From Erythrobacter sp. (GTDB lineage Bacteria > Pseudomonadota > Alphaproteobacteria > Sphingomonadales > Sphingomonadaceae), in the NCBI GenBank assembly GCA_030148605.1, contig JASBTD010000053.1, positions 1 through 64,000 of the forward strand: DNA of 64,000 nucleotides, read 5' to 3'. The notes below the pieces were generated by a model. The model had not been told where the DNA came from, made no database searches, and saw nothing but the letters and a program-made list of their open reading frames with translations. How positions within the stretch are numbered: position 1 is the stretch's first letter; each line of letters opens with the position of its first letter. Of the stretch, positions 7,301-16,061 are shown in pieces. The translations under genes were made by a program, and so were the position numbers.

Positions 7301-8530
7301 TTACTCCGCTGCTTGCCTTTGTTCCGCAGCGAAGATTGCCAGCAAGTCCTCATCGCTCGCGTCAGCCAGCTTTTCCACCCATTGGTGGAAGACTTGTCCG
7401 CCGCGTTCGTTCTTGCCGAACAGCACCTCTTTCAGTAGCCCTGACTGCAGTGCTTCATGCTGGCGCTTGCCAGTTTTGTAGTCTTCGTCGCGCACGACGA
7501 TCTCGAGGAAGTCAAACTGCTCATGCGCTGACTTTACGTCAGCCTCAGTCTCAGGCTTGTTTTCCATCACATAGAACTGCGTGGTGTAGCTTTCGCCCAC
7601 ACTCTTGCCGGGGAACAGCTGGCTGATCATCGCGCCGCGCTGACCGCCGCCGTAGAAGCTGGCGATCGAGATATGCGGGAAGATCGTCCAAACGCCCTGG
7701 ACCAGCACTTCCTGCGGGATTTCGTCATCCGCAAGCGCTTCAAGATCGAGCTGCTGGTCGTCTTCGCCCGATACCTTGATCGCGAATTTCGACGGGGTAG
7801 ACAGGCGCTGGTGCGGGCCGAATGCGAAATAGTTGGCGCGGTTATAGAAATCCGCGCCAAAGGTGTTCGCATGCAGTACCGGCAAATGGTAGAAATCGAG
7901 ATAGCCGTCGTAGGCTGTCTTCCAGTTCGGCCCGGGCAAGGTGCGCTGGCTGAAAAGCGTCCAGCCGTCGAATTCGAAGGCTTTCAAAAGCTCGTCATAG
8001 CCGCACAGGTAATCGGCAATATCGAGCTTTGAATCGGGATCCAGCGTCGCCCAGATCAAACCGGCGTTCTCGTAAACCGGAAAGCGGGTCAGGCAAAATT
8101 CGGCCTTGTCGATCGCACCGAAATCCTGCGGGCTGGCGACACCCACCAGCTGGCCGTCGTTCTTGTAGGTCCAACCGTGATAGCCGCACATCAGGCGTGT
8201 CGCATTGCCGGTGCCTTCAGCCAGCGGATTGCCGCGGTGCTTGCACATGTTGAGGAAAGCCCCGACTGTCCCATCTTTCTTGCGGGTGAGCAGCAGCGGC
8301 ACACCGCAGATGTCCATCGCTTTGTAATCGCCGGGATTGGGGATCTCGCAACTGGGCGCGACCATCAATGGCAAGCGGCGGAAAATCTGCTGCTTCTCGC
8401 GCTCGAACAGCGCTTCGTCGGTATAGGCCGAGGCAGGCACGCGTACCACTTCATCGGCATATTCCATCGTATCGGCTGCGCCATGCGCCACCAGATTGCG
8501 GGTCATTTCGATCAATTGTTCGCGTGACAC
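7301..8530 (-). CDS. Rieske [2Fe-2S] ring-hydroxylating oxygenase, alpha subunit (first copy)
   Basis: The 409-residue protein has an N-terminal Rieske domain with CKH (C96, H98) and CGYH (C115, H118) as cluster ligands, and a catalytic domain whose non-heme iron site is marked by D-F-Y-H-x-x-x-x-H (H215, H220). It would insert one or two oxygen atoms into a ring or methyl group, taking electrons from a reductase and ferredoxin that are not encoded in this window. The start is a GTG at 8530, preceded by GGAGGG at a good distance. It lies convergent to the SDR (15 bases between stops) and downstream of the TonB-dependent receptor on the same strand, but a terminator separates the two. Confidence 0.92.
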   Translation of the reverse strand: MSREQLIEMTRNLVAHGAADTMEYADEVVRVPASAYTDEALFEREKQQIFRRLPLMVAPSCEIPNPGDYKAMDICGVPLLLTRKKDGTVGAFLNMCKHRGNPLAEGTGNATRLMCGYHGWTYKNDGQLVGVASPQDFGAIDKAEFCLTRFPVYENAGLIWATLDPDSKLDIADYLCGYDELLKAFEFDGWTLFSQRTLPGPNWKTAYDGYLDFYHLPVLHANTFGADFYNRANYFAFGPHQRLSTPSKFAIKVSGEDDQQLDLEALADDEIPQEVLVQGVWTIFPHISIASFYGGGQRGAMISQLFPGKSVGESYTTQFYVMENKPETEADVKSAHEQFDFLEIVVRDEDYKTGKRQHEALQSGLLKEVLFGKNERGGQVFHQWVEKLADASDEDLLAIFAAEQRQAAE

Positions 8531-8632
8531 TGAGTTATCCCTCCGGTTGCATCACCTGTTCCGGCCCATTGTGTCGGGTCTGGCAGCTGCGCACAATTCG
8601 CGTTTTTGGATAGGGCGCGCGTTATGGCTCGC

Positions 8633-8665
8633 AAAAAAGGAAAGGGCAGACCTTGCGGCCCGCCC
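8633..8665 (-). terminator. rho-independent terminator of the TonB-dependent receptor gene
   Basis: On the minus strand a nine-pair stem GGGCGGGCC/GGTCTGCCC closed by a GCAA tetraloop is fully paired with two G-U wobbles. It is followed by TTTCCTTTTTT. It begins 28 bases past the receptor stop codon and precedes the Rieske gene, so receptor transcription should end before the oxygenase. Confidence 0.8.
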
Positions 8666-8692
8666 CCCTGTCCCCCCTTGGACAGTTTCCGA

Positions 8693-11260
8693 TCAGAATT
8701 TGAAGCTGGCTTCTACATAGACCTGCCGCCCGCGGTTCTGAGTGACCACCAGGTCGTCACCTACTGGAATGCCAAAATCATTTGGACCGGGCAGGAATGG
8801 CCGCCCACCTGAAGTGTTGACCCAGATTTCGTCTGTCAGGTTTACGCCGATCAGCGACAGCTTCCACTTGCCATCCTGATCACCGATCGAGACCGTCGCA
8901 TCCAGCGTAATGTAATCATCCTGGTTAAACACGCCGAGGTCTTCTTCATCGGTCAGATAGCTGTCTGAATAAGTGGCGTTTCCGCTGAGCCCGAATTCCA
9001 GCGAGTCGCCCACTGGAACGAACCAGTCAAAGGCGAAGTTACCGGCCCATTTCGGCGCGCGGGCCACGTCGCGACCGTCAAGGTCTACATCGTCTGCTGT
9101 TCCCGGAACGCCGTCAGCGCCAGAGACCAGGAACGTGTCAGAGAAGGCCCCATCGAGGTAGGAGATATTGCCGGAGAACTGGAGGCCTTCGACCGGCGTG
9201 TTCCAACCCCAGCCGACATCGACACCCTTGGTCGTCACTTCACCGGCATTGAGTGTGATGAACTGGATCGTAGTAGCGTTGAAGTTCTGGATCTGCAGGT
9301 CGTCGAACACATAATAATATGCGGTTACGTTCAAGGTGATGTCGCGATTGTTAAACTGCGATTTCACCCCGACTTCACCACCGATTGCAGTCTCCGATTT
9401 AAAGATCAGTGAATCCGCAGTGGCTTGGCGGACTGCCGGATCACTGCTGCCGAAGCCAAGCAGCGAGAAGCTAGGCAATGCAGAGTTGTCGACACCGCCC
9501 GATTTGAAGCCGGTTTTGAACGAAGCGAAGATGTTCACATCATCGGTCGCCTGATACTTGATCGTTGCTTCAGGGGACCAGTTGGTATCGCTGAAATCAA
9601 TCGGTCCAGAGAAGAATCCACTGCTGACAAATGCTGGGCCAGAAGACAGCAAGCTGTGGACGTAAGGAATGTCAATAAAGCTTGTCTTAGACTCGTCTGT
9701 GTAGCGAACACCGCCAGACAGCTCGAGTTTTTCGGTCAGGTCAATGGCCACGCTGCCAAAGACTGACCACGTTTCTGTTTTCGTGGTCTGGATCTTGTCC
9801 CAATCGAAGGTGTTGCCGGTGACCGGATCGGGTGCAATCAGCGAGATGTTCACGCCTTGTTGTGCTGTATCGAACACAAATTTGCGCCATTCATAGAGAC
9901 CGCCGACCATAAAGTTGATCGCGCTATCGAAGTCGCTGGCAAGCCGGAATTCCTGACTGAACTGTTTCAGCGTGTTGCGCGGGTCTGATGTGCCAACGCC
10001 CATAGGAACGCCAGGACCATTGACTGCTGCCAACGCGAATGCGCTCACATCAGTTAATTCCCCTAATGGTGAGAAGGCGGGCCCTACGCCCACATAGGAA
10101 TAGTTGTCGACATCAATCGCGTCGAGATCGACATAGCCACTGATAGAGGTCAGCGTCAGGCTGTCAGTCAGGTCAAGGTCCCAGCGTAGCCGCGAGAACC
10201 ACAGGTCGGTCTTGCCAAACGGCACGCCGCCGAAACCAACCGCGTCTGACGGACCCGGGACGCCGCCTGCCAACGCGGGGTTGGTGTCAGGGAGGAAATA
10301 TTTGCCGTCATTGATGTCGCAATCATTGCCAGCCGGAATCACAACGGTGAACGGGGCGACCCCGGGGACACCGAGCAATGCCACCGGATCGGCAATGCCA
10401 TTCGGTCCACAATAAATGTCGGAGTGGCCGATCGCACCGTCATTTTCGTTCCTGACATATTGAACCTTCAGGTTGGCGCTGAAGTTATCGAATGGATCAC
10501 AAGCCAATGTAGCGCGGCCGACGAAATTCTTCTGCCCGCGGTTCTGGTTCACTGCGGGAGTGCCGTCCTGAAGCTCAACATATTTGTCGATATCGTTGAA
10601 CTGCGCCGCCAGACGGATCCCCAGCGTGTCGCTGATGGGTCCAGAGATATAGCCACCGATAGTGTAGCCTTCTTCTTCGAATTCATAAGAGCCCTTGGCC
10701 CCGATTTCCCAGGTTGATGTAGGGTTGGCAGAGCGGATCGAAAACACGCCGGCAGATGCGCTCTTGCCGAAGAAAAGCGACTGCGGGCCCTTAAGCACGT
10801 CGATCTGTTGTGTGTCGAAGAAACCGGCCTGGACCATGCGCATGGTCGAAACCTGCACCCCGTCAAAGTCGAATGCGACGGCGGAGTCGAAAGCCGCAGA
10901 AATGTTGGATGAGCCCACACCGCGCAAGGAGAGCTGGCCGCCCGAGCCGGAACCACCAACCTGCACGTTCAGGGTCGGTACGCGGCTGACCACGTCCGCA
11001 ACCTGGTCAACGCCGTATTTGTCCAGCAGTTCGCCGCTCACACTTGTAATCGTAACGGGCACTTCCTGCAGCGTTTCGGTCTGCTTGCGGGCCTGCACCA
11101 GGATCACATTGTCGCCGAACTCGTCATCGGCATCGGCTCCGTCGCCGCCAACATCCTGTGCCATGGCTCCGGTATGGATGCCGGCAAATGCAAACATGGC
11201 CGCGCCGCCCAGCAAGGCGGTGCGAACCGAAAACGGATTCCGAGTGTAAAGCTTGGTCAT
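8693..11260 (-). CDS. TonB-dependent outer-membrane receptor
   Basis: The 855-residue protein has a signal peptide with a hydrophobic core (ALLGGAAMFAFAGIHTGAMA, cleavage near residue 34), a TonB-box-like segment DNVILVQARK, the plug domain (LQEVPVTITSVSGELLDKYG, LSLRGVGSSN, IDVLKGPQSLFFGKSA) and a long C-terminal barrel ending in aromatic VYVEASFKF. It moves a large or scarce substrate across the outer membrane using the TonB-ExbB-ExbD motor, an example of which is encoded at 44914-47500. In sphingomonads such receptors often accompany catabolic genes for hydrophobic compounds, and here it sits between two Rieske oxygenase genes, so it probably imports their substrate rather than iron. No siderophore genes are close. 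Confidence 0.93.
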   Translation of the reverse strand: MTKLYTRNPFSVRTALLGGAAMFAFAGIHTGAMAQDVGGDGADADDEFGDNVILVQARKQTETLQEVPVTITSVSGELLDKYGVDQVADVVSRVPTLNVQVGGSGSGGQLSLRGVGSSNISAAFDSAVAFDFDGVQVSTMRMVQAGFFDTQQIDVLKGPQSLFFGKSASAGVFSIRSANPTSTWEIGAKGSYEFEEEGYTIGGYISGPISDTLGIRLAAQFNDIDKYVELQDGTPAVNQNRGQKNFVGRATLACDPFDNFSANLKVQYVRNENDGAIGHSDIYCGPNGIADPVALLGVPGVAPFTVVIPAGNDCDINDGKYFLPDTNPALAGGVPGPSDAVGFGGVPFGKTDLWFSRLRWDLDLTDSLTLTSISGYVDLDAIDVDNYSYVGVGPAFSPLGELTDVSAFALAAVNGPGVPMGVGTSDPRNTLKQFSQEFRLASDFDSAINFMVGGLYEWRKFVFDTAQQGVNISLIAPDPVTGNTFDWDKIQTTKTETWSVFGSVAIDLTEKLELSGGVRYTDESKTSFIDIPYVHSLLSSGPAFVSSGFFSGPIDFSDTNWSPEATIKYQATDDVNIFASFKTGFKSGGVDNSALPSFSLLGFGSSDPAVRQATADSLIFKSETAIGGEVGVKSQFNNRDITLNVTAYYYVFDDLQIQNFNATTIQFITLNAGEVTTKGVDVGWGWNTPVEGLQFSGNISYLDGAFSDTFLVSGADGVPGTADDVDLDGRDVARAPKWAGNFAFDWFVPVGDSLEFGLSGNATYSDSYLTDEEDLGVFNQDDYITLDATVSIGDQDGKWKLSLIGVNLTDEIWVNTSGGRPFLPGPNDFGIPVGDDLVVTQNRGRQVYVEASFKF

Positions 11261-11282
11261 TGTCGCTCTCTCCCTAGTCAGC

Positions 11283-11300
11283 CGGATGTTCCAACATCCG
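11283..11300. promoter_or_regulatory. palindrome CGGATGTTccAACATCCG before the receptor gene
   Basis: An 18-base perfect inverted repeat, two 8-base arms around CC, lies 23 bases upstream of the receptor start codon, between the promoter region and the ribosome-binding site AGGGAGAGAG. It could be an operator or a 5' UTR hairpin that protects or represses the mRNA. The receptor is the gene most likely to need substrate induction in this region. The call rests on symmetry and position only. Confidence 0.5.
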
Positions 11301-11449
11301 TGCCTTTCGCCCCTTGGCCCGACGGATTCATTCTAACTCGCCGGAATTATCTGAAATTCTATGGCGCACCCCTGAGCGAGGCACTTGGCAAAAGGGATAG
11401 GCAAAAATTGCCAGTGCGGCATTCATGCCACACGCCCTGCGCCGTAGCG

Positions 11450-12763
11450 TCATTCCGCTGCTTCGCGCGCGCCGCCTTGCTCGCGCTGCATCTGCGCAAT
11501 GCGCGGATCATTGGGCCAGGTCCACTCCTCACCGATCACTTGCTTGACCCGCAAGTGCTCCGGCACGTTTTCGATCCCGATCATCTTGTCGCAGGTCTGG
11601 TGGAAGCTGTAGATGCGCGCTTCCTGATAGCTCAGCGGCACGCTCTTGAAGCCCTGGCTTTGCATCGAGTGCTGGATCGCTTCGCCGAACTGCGTGTCTT
11701 CTTTGATCAGGTCAGCCATGTCGCGGCCATTCGGCTTGCTATCGTCCGGCACCGTCCAAAGATCCGGTGCGGGCCCATCTCCCCAATCGAGCGCAAAGGT
11801 GACAAGTTCGAGCCGCGTGGTGTTGAGCGATGTTGGCCAGAATACCAATGGCGGGATGAAATAGTTCGAGACTGGCGAAACCCAGTTAGGGAATACGAAA
11901 TAGCTTTGCGTGGCTGTGCGGCCCAACTCGCCAACCGTATCGATTGTTTGCCATTCAGGCGGATGCTCGATCGCGCGCACACTTTCGCGATTGAAATCGC
12001 GCGGGGCGGGCGCCAGCATGCGGCCGTGCCCGCCGGGATAGATGGTGTTCACATTGCGCTTGGCATCAACCAGCGGCGCGACGGTTTCAGGATGAATGAA
12101 AGGGACATGATAGACTTCCATGTTGGCTTCCATCGCCACCTTCCAGTTGCACTTGAGATCGAAGCTGTGCCGCGCGGCAAGCTTGATCCGGTCGAAAGCA
12201 AACTCTTCCCATTCGTCCGCAATCGGCCCCAGCCATTCGCGCAGTGCAGGTGCCCCGTCATCGAAATTCACGAAGATGACATTGCCCAGCATTTCGCAGC
12301 GCACCGGGATCAGCCCGCGGCAGCTCATGTCGAAATCGGCCGGGAAATCCTGCCGCTCCGGAACGCCAACCAAGGTGCCATCGGTCTTGTAGGTCCAGTG
12401 ATGGTATCCGCACATCAGGCGCGAAGACTTGCCGAAATCTTCGGTAACGACAGGCGCACCGCGGTGGCGGCAGGTGTTGTAGAAGGCGCGCACCACCCCA
12501 TCCATGCCGTGCACGACAATGATCGGATCACCCGCATTGTGCCAACGCATGTAGCAGCCGGGCTCTGGGATCTCGTCAATATGGCCTGCAAACAGCCAGC
12601 TCTTGCGGAAGATGTGTTCTTGCTCGAGCGCGTAATATTCCTCGCTGGTATAGCGCGCGGCGGGCATATCCGGCAGCTTCGGAAACCCTTCCGGCGGGCC
12701 GCGGCGCTGCCCCTCCCATTCCATCAGGGCCTTGAGCTGATCGACTTCATCCTGGCTGAACAT
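11450..12763 (-). CDS. Rieske [2Fe-2S] ring-hydroxylating oxygenase, alpha subunit (second copy)
   Basis: The 437-residue protein has Rieske ligands in CRH (C98, H100) and CGYHH (C118, H121), and a catalytic iron site in N-M-E-V-Y-H-x-x-x-x-H-P (H219, H224). This E-x-Y-H form is the standard one of aromatic-ring dioxygenase alpha subunits and of O-demethylase relatives, and differs from the D-F-Y-H form of the copy at 7301-8530, so the two are distinct enzymes rather than a recent duplication. No beta subunit is adjacent. The Met at 12763 fits the usual N-terminus and is preceded by GAGGAGTG. It has its own promoter space because 189 bases separate its stop from the receptor start and the MITE-like element lies upstream. 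Confidence 0.92.
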   Translation of the reverse strand: MFSQDEVDQLKALMEWEGQRRGPPEGFPKLPDMPAARYTSEEYYALEQEHIFRKSWLFAGHIDEIPEPGCYMRWHNAGDPIIVVHGMDGVVRAFYNTCRHRGAPVVTEDFGKSSRLMCGYHHWTYKTDGTLVGVPERQDFPADFDMSCRGLIPVRCEMLGNVIFVNFDDGAPALREWLGPIADEWEEFAFDRIKLAARHSFDLKCNWKVAMEANMEVYHVPFIHPETVAPLVDAKRNVNTIYPGGHGRMLAPAPRDFNRESVRAIEHPPEWQTIDTVGELGRTATQSYFVFPNWVSPVSNYFIPPLVFWPTSLNTTRLELVTFALDWGDGPAPDLWTVPDDSKPNGRDMADLIKEDTQFGEAIQHSMQSQGFKSVPLSYQEARIYSFHQTCDKMIGIENVPEHLRVKQVIGEEWTWPNDPRIAQMQREQGGAREAAE

Positions 12764-12834
12764 TCCTACACTCCTCAGCGTTGCAGACTAGCGGGCCAAG
12801 CAAACAAGGCGACTGACACTTTGACGCAAAACTA

Positions 12835-13138
12835 GGGTCAGGACTCATTAAGCCCATGGCCGTGACTTGATTCAGAAAGCCGAAGGGCAAAAAGCGAGCG
12901 AGGCGAAATAGTGGTGCTATTGCACGAACGAGCGACGTGACCCTGCGGCTTTCTGGTCATGCCCATCGGGTGGCCGTTTGCGGGCGATCTGCTGCGTCAC
13001 CGGCCTTATGAACAGAATAACTCTTCATTTCAGCGGCTCCTGTGCCGCCTTGCCCCCAGCATGGCTTGCTCGTCGCCTCCTTGCATCTCATCCCGCAAAC
13101 GAGCCATCACGGTTCATGCGATTAATGAGTCCTGACCC
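12835..13138. mobile_element. MITE-like element with 17-base terminal inverted repeats and TA flanks
   Basis: The left end GGGTCAGGACTCATTAA (12835-12851) is the exact reverse complement of the right end (13122-13138). Weaker inverted similarity continues inward for about 20 bases (GCCCATGGCCGTGA against TCGCATGAACCGTGA). TA flanks both ends (12833-12834 and 13139-13140). The 304-base interior has no credible gene. This is the layout of a non-autonomous element moved by a transposase that duplicates TA, such as IS630 or the IS427 group of IS5; which one cannot be told here. It fills most of the 450-base gap between the second Rieske gene and the next SDR, and the remaining 70 bases on each side hold their promoters. 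Confidence 0.82.
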
Positions 13139-13213
13139 TAAGCGCTTCTGACAGTGGTGCGCGCAATTGCCGCCGATAGTCTGCGCGCCAGAAAACACAT
13201 TGGGGAGAGAAGG

Positions 13214-13981
13214 ATGGCTGGCAGAGTCGAGGGTAAGATTGCCCTGGTCACAGGCGGCGCAATGGGGCTGGGCAAGGCCGATTGCCTGCGCCTGGCCGAA
13301 GAGGGCGCGCATGTGATCGTGACAGATCGGGAGATCGATCTGGCACATGAGGTTGCGCATGAAATCCAAGGTGACGCGTTCGAACTTGATGTAACCGATC
13401 CTGAGCAGTGGCAGCACGTGATCGATGCGGTGGAAGAGCGCCACGGCGGCCTCGATATCCTTGTCAACAATGCCGGCAATGTGATCTTCGAAAGTATCGA
13501 GGAATGCTCGCTGGAGCATTTCCGCCTGCACATGGCGATCCATGTCGAAGGCACATTCCTTGGCTGCAAGACAGCCTTGCCGCTGATGAAGAATCGCCCG
13601 GGAGCAGGCGCTTCGATCATCAATATGGCTTCGACCGCGGCCTTGATGGGGTATGGCAATATCCCGGCCTATACCGCTGCCAAAGGCGCGATCCGTGCCA
13701 TGACCCGGTCGATTGCGATCGATTGCCAGGACAAGGGCTATGGCATTCGCTGCAATGCCATTGCACCGGGCGGAATTGAAACGCCGATGGTGCGCGATGT
13801 GTCAGGCCGTGCGGGCGAAGAGCTGATGGATATTCCGGACGGCCCGCTGCCGATGGATGCGCTGGGTGCGCCGAGAGACGTGGCCAATGCCATGCTCTAT
13901 CTCGCGAGCGACGATTCTCGCTTCATAAATGGCATCGTGCTGCCGGTGGATAATGGCCTCGATGCCCGACCTCACCACTGA
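13214..13981 (+). CDS. short-chain dehydrogenase/reductase (SDR)
   Basis: This 255-residue classical SDR shows TGGAMGLG for cofactor binding, ELDVTDP, NNAGNVIFE, the catalytic Ser in NMASTAALM, the YTAAK pair and an IAPGGIETPM segment before the C-terminal VLPVDNG. It is expected to oxidise a hydroxyl on a ring or side chain with NAD(P). The Met at 13214 is preceded by GGGGAGAGAAGG at good spacing; the frame is open 20 codons upstream but without domain similarity. The gene overlaps the MFS transporter start by 20 bases, so the pair forms an operon that may be driven from the edge of the MITE-like element. Confidence 0.9.
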   Translation: MAGRVEGKIALVTGGAMGLGKADCLRLAEEGAHVIVTDREIDLAHEVAHEIQGDAFELDVTDPEQWQHVIDAVEERHGGLDILVNNAGNVIFESIEECSLEHFRLHMAIHVEGTFLGCKTALPLMKNRPGAGASIINMASTAALMGYGNIPAYTAAKGAIRAMTRSIAIDCQDKGYGIRCNAIAPGGIETPMVRDVSGRAGEELMDIPDGPLPMDALGAPRDVANAMLYLASDDSRFINGIVLPVDNGLDARPHH

Positions 13982-15272
13982 CGGGCAGCACCCGCAAGCA
14001 GACAACCCCGGTAAATATCGCTGGTATGTCCTGTCGCTGCTGATCCTCACGCTGCTGTTCAGCGTGGCGGACCGGCTGGTGTTCTCGATCCTGCTAGAGG
14101 ATATCAAGGCTGAGTTTGACTTCAGCGACACGCAATTGGGCCTGCTCGGAGGAGTCGCCTTTACCGCGACCTATGTGATCATCGGCTTTCCCGCTGCGCG
14201 GCTGGCGGATCGTTCGGTGCGCAAGAATATCGTTGCCGGCGCGATCAGCTTCTGGAGCTTCATGACCGCATTATGCGGCATGGCGGTGGGTTTCTGGACC
14301 TTGTTCTTCGCCCGCACCGGAGTGGGCGTGGGTGAAGGCTGCTCTGGCCCCGCCTCGCAATCGATGCTGGCTGATTACTTCCCGCGCAAGGAGCTAGCCC
14401 GCGCGATGGGATTCCTGACTCTGGGCTCGACGCTTGGCACAGTCACCGGGCTGATGGCCGGTGGCCTGCTGGCGGAGCATTTTGGCTGGCGCAATGCCTT
14501 TATCCTGATGGCGATACCCGGCTTTATCATCGGCGGATTTCTCTATTTCACCGTGCGCGAGCCGCAGCGCGGACGCTACGCGCCCAAGGGCGCGCGGGTC
14601 GAGCAATTGCCCTTGGGCGAAACGGTCCGCACGCTTCTGGCGAACAAGGTATTCCTTGGCTTGGCATTCGGTTGGGCGGTGCAAATCATGATCGGATACG
14701 GCATGGCCTTCTGGCTCGCTCCGGCGATGATCCGCCTGTTCGAGATATCGGTGGGCGATGTCGCGCTTTATCTTGGGCTGGCCTTCCTGATTGGCGGCAT
14801 TCCCGGGCCGATACTGGGCGGTGTAATCACCGATTGGCTTGTCAAACGCGATGAACGCTGGCGCGCTTGGCTTCCCGGCATTGTCAGCCTGGGCGCGATC
14901 CTGCCGCTTTGGATCGCGTTTGAAAGCGGCAGCTTCGCACTCTTCCTTGGCCTCTTCGCCTTTGCATACGGGATCTATGTTGCAAGTCAGGCACCCATCA
15001 TGTCCGGCATCCAGGCAGCAGTTGAACCTTCGCAGCGCGGCTTTGCTGTCGCCTTCGCGCTGTTCTTCAACAATCTGATCGGGCAGGCATTCGGGCTGGG
15101 CGTGATCGGCTGGCTTAGCGACACGCTGGAGCCGACGCGCGGCAATGCGGCACTGGGCGATGCGGTATTGTTTGTCAGTCTTGCAGCGGGTGTGGTGGCG
15201 CTGGCGATCTTCGCATGGACCGCGCGGCAGATGCGTGTGACCGGTTATCTTGAGCGGATCGCGAATTCCTAG
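13962..15272 (+). CDS. MFS transporter
   Basis: The 436-residue protein has about twelve hydrophobic helices with an N-terminal half starting at YRWYVLSLLILTLLFSVADR. The loop between helices 2 and 3 carries the family signature in the form GFPAARLADRSVRKN, close to the MFS motif A G-x-x-x-D-R-x-x-R-R/K. The ADR segment in helix 1 is typical of spinster-like and aromatic-acid MFS members found in sphingomonad catabolic clusters. It probably takes up or exports a small organic compound across the inner membrane, complementing the outer-membrane receptor at 8693-11260. The ATG at 13962 overlaps the SDR gene. Confidence 0.88.
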   Translation: MPDLTTDGQHPQADNPGKYRWYVLSLLILTLLFSVADRLVFSILLEDIKAEFDFSDTQLGLLGGVAFTATYVIIGFPAARLADRSVRKNIVAGAISFWSFMTALCGMAVGFWTLFFARTGVGVGEGCSGPASQSMLADYFPRKELARAMGFLTLGSTLGTVTGLMAGGLLAEHFGWRNAFILMAIPGFIIGGFLYFTVREPQRGRYAPKGARVEQLPLGETVRTLLANKVFLGLAFGWAVQIMIGYGMAFWLAPAMIRLFEISVGDVALYLGLAFLIGGIPGPILGGVITDWLVKRDERWRAWLPGIVSLGAILPLWIAFESGSFALFLGLFAFAYGIYVASQAPIMSGIQAAVEPSQRGFAVAFALFFNNLIGQAFGLGVIGWLSDTLEPTRGNAALGDAVLFVSLAAGVVALAIFAWTARQMRVTGYLERIANS

Positions 15273-15281
15273 AAATCGGGC

Positions 15282-16061
15282 CTAAAATCCGGGGTGAATG
15301 CTTAGCGCTCCACCATCCACCAGCATGTCTGCGCCGGTCATGAAAGGGCATTCATCGCTGGCCAGGAAGGCAATCGCGGCTGCGGTTTCCGCCGGATCCG
15401 CGAGCCGGTTCATGGGAGAGGTTGCGGCTACCGCCGCTTTGAACCCTGGCAATTCCTTTTCCGTCGCATCGAGAATGCCCGTTTCCGTTGCGCCGGGGAT
15501 CACCGCATTGCAGCGGATCGCATGGCCCTGCTTGGCGCACCATGTCGCGACCGACTTGGTCAGCGCCCGCACCCCGGCCTTGCTGGCGGAGTAGCCGACA
15601 TCTGTGGGGAGCGGTGTAATCGCGGTAGTCGAAGCGATATTGATGATAGAGCCCGATGCACCGCCGGGATTATCAACCATCGCTGATATAGCTGCGCGGC
15701 AGCCCGCCATGGTCCCGGTCAAATTGACCGCGATCACATGGTCCCATGCAGCGAACATTTCCTCGTCTGAACCCTCGCCAATGCTGGCACCTGACACCAG
15801 GCCGGCATTGTTGACCAGAATATCGAGCCGCCCGAACGTGTCGATTGCGTGAGTGACCACTTCGCTCCAACGCGAACGATCAGACACATCCTGTTGCAGG
15901 AATTCTGCGCCAATTTCGCGGCACAGTTCCTGCCCCGCTTCGGCGTTGATATCGGTCCCCAATACCTGCGCGTCATCAGCGACCAGCCGCCGCACCGCAG
16001 CCGCACCAATCCCGCTGGCGCAGCCGGTGACGATGGCGACCTTTCCTGACAGGTCTGGCAC
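15282..16061 (-). CDS. short-chain dehydrogenase/reductase (SDR)
   Basis: From a GTG at 16061 the protein has 259 residues and begins MPDLSGKVAIVTG. It shows the SDR cofactor motif TGCASGIG, NNAGLVSGAS, the catalytic Ser in NIASTTAIT, a GYSASK pair and a C-terminal GADMLVDGGALSIHPGF tail. The GTG overlaps the last base of the upstream GST stop codon (TAGTG), which decides this start over the ATG ten codons further up. The protein acts as an NAD(P)-dependent alcohol dehydrogenase or ketoreductase of unknown substrate. It is the third SDR in this region and is distinct from the other two in sequence. Confidence 0.9.
   Translation of the reverse strand: MPDLSGKVAIVTGCASGIGAAAVRRLVADDAQVLGTDINAEAGQELCREIGAEFLQQDVSDRSRWSEVVTHAIDTFGRLDILVNNAGLVSGASIGEGSDEEMFAAWDHVIAVNLTGTMAGCRAAISAMVDNPGGASGSIINIASTTAITPLPTDVGYSASKAGVRALTKSVATWCAKQGHAIRCNAVIPGATETGILDATEKELPGFKAAVAATSPMNRLADPAETAAAIAFLASDECPFMTGADMLVDGGALSIHPGF

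Noticed and set aside
8606-8812. Small open frame between the receptor and first Rieske genes
   Set aside because: It runs through the terminator hairpin of the receptor gene and into its coding sequence on the other strand; it has no homology pattern.
11174-12835. 553-codon plus-strand open frame opposite the second Rieske oxygenase gene
   Set aside because: It is antisense to a gene with all Rieske ligands. Its translation is rich in His and Arg without any domain pattern, as expected of a GC-rich shadow frame.
13082-13660. Minus-strand open frames across the end of the MITE-like element and the SDR gene
   Set aside because: They are shadows of the SDR gene on the plus strand and run into the terminal repeat of the element; no transposase pattern is present.
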